Source: Polaribacter sp. (lineage in GTDB: Bacteria > Bacteroidota > Bacteroidia > Flavobacteriales > Flavobacteriaceae). Taken from it: 6,511 nucleotides of DNA. Both the position numbers and the translations under genes were made by a program. Shown one piece after another: positions 5,155 to 6,511 of the stretch. Within the stretch, counting starts at the first letter, position 1. Every line of letters begins with the position of its first letter. The DNA lies in assembly GCA_029245665.1 (NCBI GenBank), contig JAQWOW010000226.1:1-6511 (forward strand), in the 5' to 3' direction. The notes below the pieces were generated by a model. It was not told the DNA's origin, did no database searches, and saw nothing but the letters and a program-made list of their open reading frames with translations.

Positions 5155-6511
5155 ATGAAAGAACTGACAAAAATATTCCTAGTCACAATCGTATTGACCT
5201 TATTTTTTAATTGTTCAAAAGACGATAATTTAATTCCGAAAGATATTGAAATTCAAGATTTTGTATGGAAAGGTATGAATGCCTATTATCTTTGGCAAGG
5301 TTCAAAACCTGATCTAGCAGATACACGATTTTCTACTCAATCTGAATTGAACGATTATTTAAATGGGTACAATAGTCCTGAAGAAATATTTGAATCATTG
5401 CTTTTTCAGCCAGGGGTTATAGATCGGTTTTCATGGATTGTTGATGATTATATTGCTCTAGAAAATTCCTTTCAAGGAATTAACTTAACTACAGGAATGG
5501 ATTTTAGGTTAAATCGTTACAGTAATAGTTCTTCAAATGTTTACGGATACATTAGATACATCATACCAAAGTCTAGTGCAGCAGAAAAATCTCTAGAACG
5601 TGGAATGATTTTTAATACTATAAACGGAACTCAACTTACAGACAGAAATTATCAAAATTTGTTATTTAACAGTGACATCAGTCTAAATGTTGGTTTTGCT
5701 GATTTTAACAATGGTAATCCAACGGCAAATGGAACTACTATTTTGGTATCTAAACAACAAGTTGCTGAAAACCCTATTGCCAATTTTAAGGTTTTTACAG
5801 AGGGAACTCATAAAATTGGCTATTTACTTTACAACCAATTTTCTAGTTCATATGATGCTGAACTAAATAAGGTATTTAATTCATTTGATAGCGAAAATAT
5901 AAATGAGTTGATTGTAGATTTAAGGTATAATGGTGGAGGTTCTGTTAGAACAGCTACCTATTTAGGCAGTATGATTACTGGACAATTTACAGGGCAGTTA
6001 TATTCTAAAGAAGTATGGAATGCTAAAATTCAAGGAGCTTTCAATACCGAAAGATTTTTTAATTATTTTACCAATGAAATAAAAAAAACAGATGAAGACG
6101 GAACTATTATTCTTCAAGAATCCATAAACAGTTTAAACCTTTCTACTGTGTATTTTATAGTCTCAGGAAACACAGCATCGGCATCAGAGTTGGTCATTAA
6201 TTCTTTAAGACCTTACATAGATGTAAAAATAATTGGTACCACTACTGTAGGCAAACAAGTAGGTTCTGTTACTTTGTATGATTCTGACAATTTAACCAGA
6301 AATGGAGCAAATTTTAACCCTAATCATACCTATGCAATACAACCTATTGTTTTAGAAATTTCTAACAAAAACAATCAAAATGAACCAGATGGTTTTATTC
6401 CTGGGATTAGTTTACCGGGAATAGAAATCGAAGAATCACCTGGAAATATGGGAGTTTTAGGTGAACGTTCAGACCCATTATTAGACAGAACTATCCAATA
6501 TATAACGACAG
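5155..6511 (+). CDS. Lipoprotein S41-family (C-terminal processing) serine peptidase, 3' end cut by window
   Basis: The 452 visible codons encode a peptidase of family S41, which cleaves proteins with a serine/lysine dyad. Residues 1-20 are a lipoprotein signal ending F-F-N-C, with C20 the lipidated residue. It is followed by S-K-D-D-N, an acidic stretch like the surface-export signals of flavobacterial lipoproteins. Residues about 110-215 look like a PDZ-type domain (YIIPKSSAAEKSLERGMIF, then NTINGTQL). The catalytic domain shows IVDLRYNGGG (253-262), the nucleophile S342 in GNTASASE and the general-base K367 in TTVGK. The 25-residue spacing of this pair matches that in E. coli Prc. The ATG at 5155 is the first in frame after a TAG at 5131. 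The last residues, GERSDPLLDRTIQYIT, resemble the usual end of such proteins, so probably only a few codons are missing. The gene is divergent from the sigma-factor cluster, suggesting but not proving shared control. The substrate is unknown. Confidence 0.92.
   Translation, partial: MKELTKIFLVTIVLTLFFNCSKDDNLIPKDIEIQDFVWKGMNAYYLWQGSKPDLADTRFSTQSELNDYLNGYNSPEEIFESLLFQPGVIDRFSWIVDDYIALENSFQGINLTTGMDFRLNRYSNSSSNVYGYIRYIIPKSSAAEKSLERGMIFNTINGTQLTDRNYQNLLFNSDISLNVGFADFNNGNPTANGTTILVSKQQVAENPIANFKVFTEGTHKIGYLLYNQFSSSYDAELNKVFNSFDSENINELIVDLRYNGGGSVRTATYLGSMITGQFTGQLYSKEVWNAKIQGAFNTERFFNYFTNEIKKTDEDGTIILQESINSLNLSTVYFIVSGNTASASELVINSLRPYIDVKIIGTTTVGKQVGSVTLYDSDNLTRNGANFNPNHTYAIQPIVLEISNKNNQNEPDGFIPGISLPGIEIEESPGNMGVLGERSDPLLDRTIQYITT

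Noticed and set aside
5155..6511. The divergent S41 peptidase as the protease that cleaves the anti-sigma factor
   Set aside because: There is no direct evidence, and its acidic residues after the lipidated cysteine point to the cell surface rather than the inner membrane.
1..6511. Search for tRNA, rRNA, CRISPR repeats, insertion-sequence ends and attachment sites
   Set aside because: None could be seen. Gaps between genes are short, and no repeated units or long inverted terminal repeats were found by eye.

Overview
The window comes from an AT-rich genome and looks like Flavobacteriia (Bacteroidota), close to the marine Flavobacteriaceae. The evidence is the absence of Shine-Dalgarno sequences, matches to the Bacteroidota -7 promoter element TAnnTTTG, signal peptides ending in SFSQ or SNAQ, a lipoprotein with N-C-S-K-D-D at its lipidation site, and two DUF4252 proteins. 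The genus cannot be fixed from the sequence alone.

Layout. Positions 1-137 hold the C-terminal end of a plus-strand Fur-family metalloregulator. It converges on a minus-strand block across a 244-base gap with no recognisable gene. Positions 382-2832 (minus) encode an exported M1-family zinc aminopeptidase with an intact active site and a helical C-terminal half. It has its own candidate promoter and a perfect 15-base palindrome just upstream. Positions 2941-4988 (minus) form a compact cluster, read from right to left: an ECF-type sigma factor, a single-pass membrane protein that overlaps it by 14 bases and is probably its anti-sigma factor, a secreted DUF4252 protein, and a DUF4252 lipoprotein. 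After a 166-base divergent intergenic region, positions 5155-6511 (plus) encode a lipoprotein S41 (C-terminal processing) peptidase. It is cut by the window edge probably just short of its end.

How the genes may work together (inference). The cluster looks like a cell-envelope signalling unit. The sigma factor would be held by a cysteine-free membrane anti-sigma protein, and the two DUF4252 proteins would be its envelope output or its sensing partners. The divergent S41 peptidase and the downstream M1 aminopeptidase are envelope proteases and plausible regulon members. A short split motif (CTACTTTT-N6-TAACG) lies upstream of both protease genes and is the only sequence hint of shared control. 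I found no mobile element, CRISPR array, tRNA or rRNA. The least described part is the sigma / anti-sigma-like / tandem DUF4252 unit.
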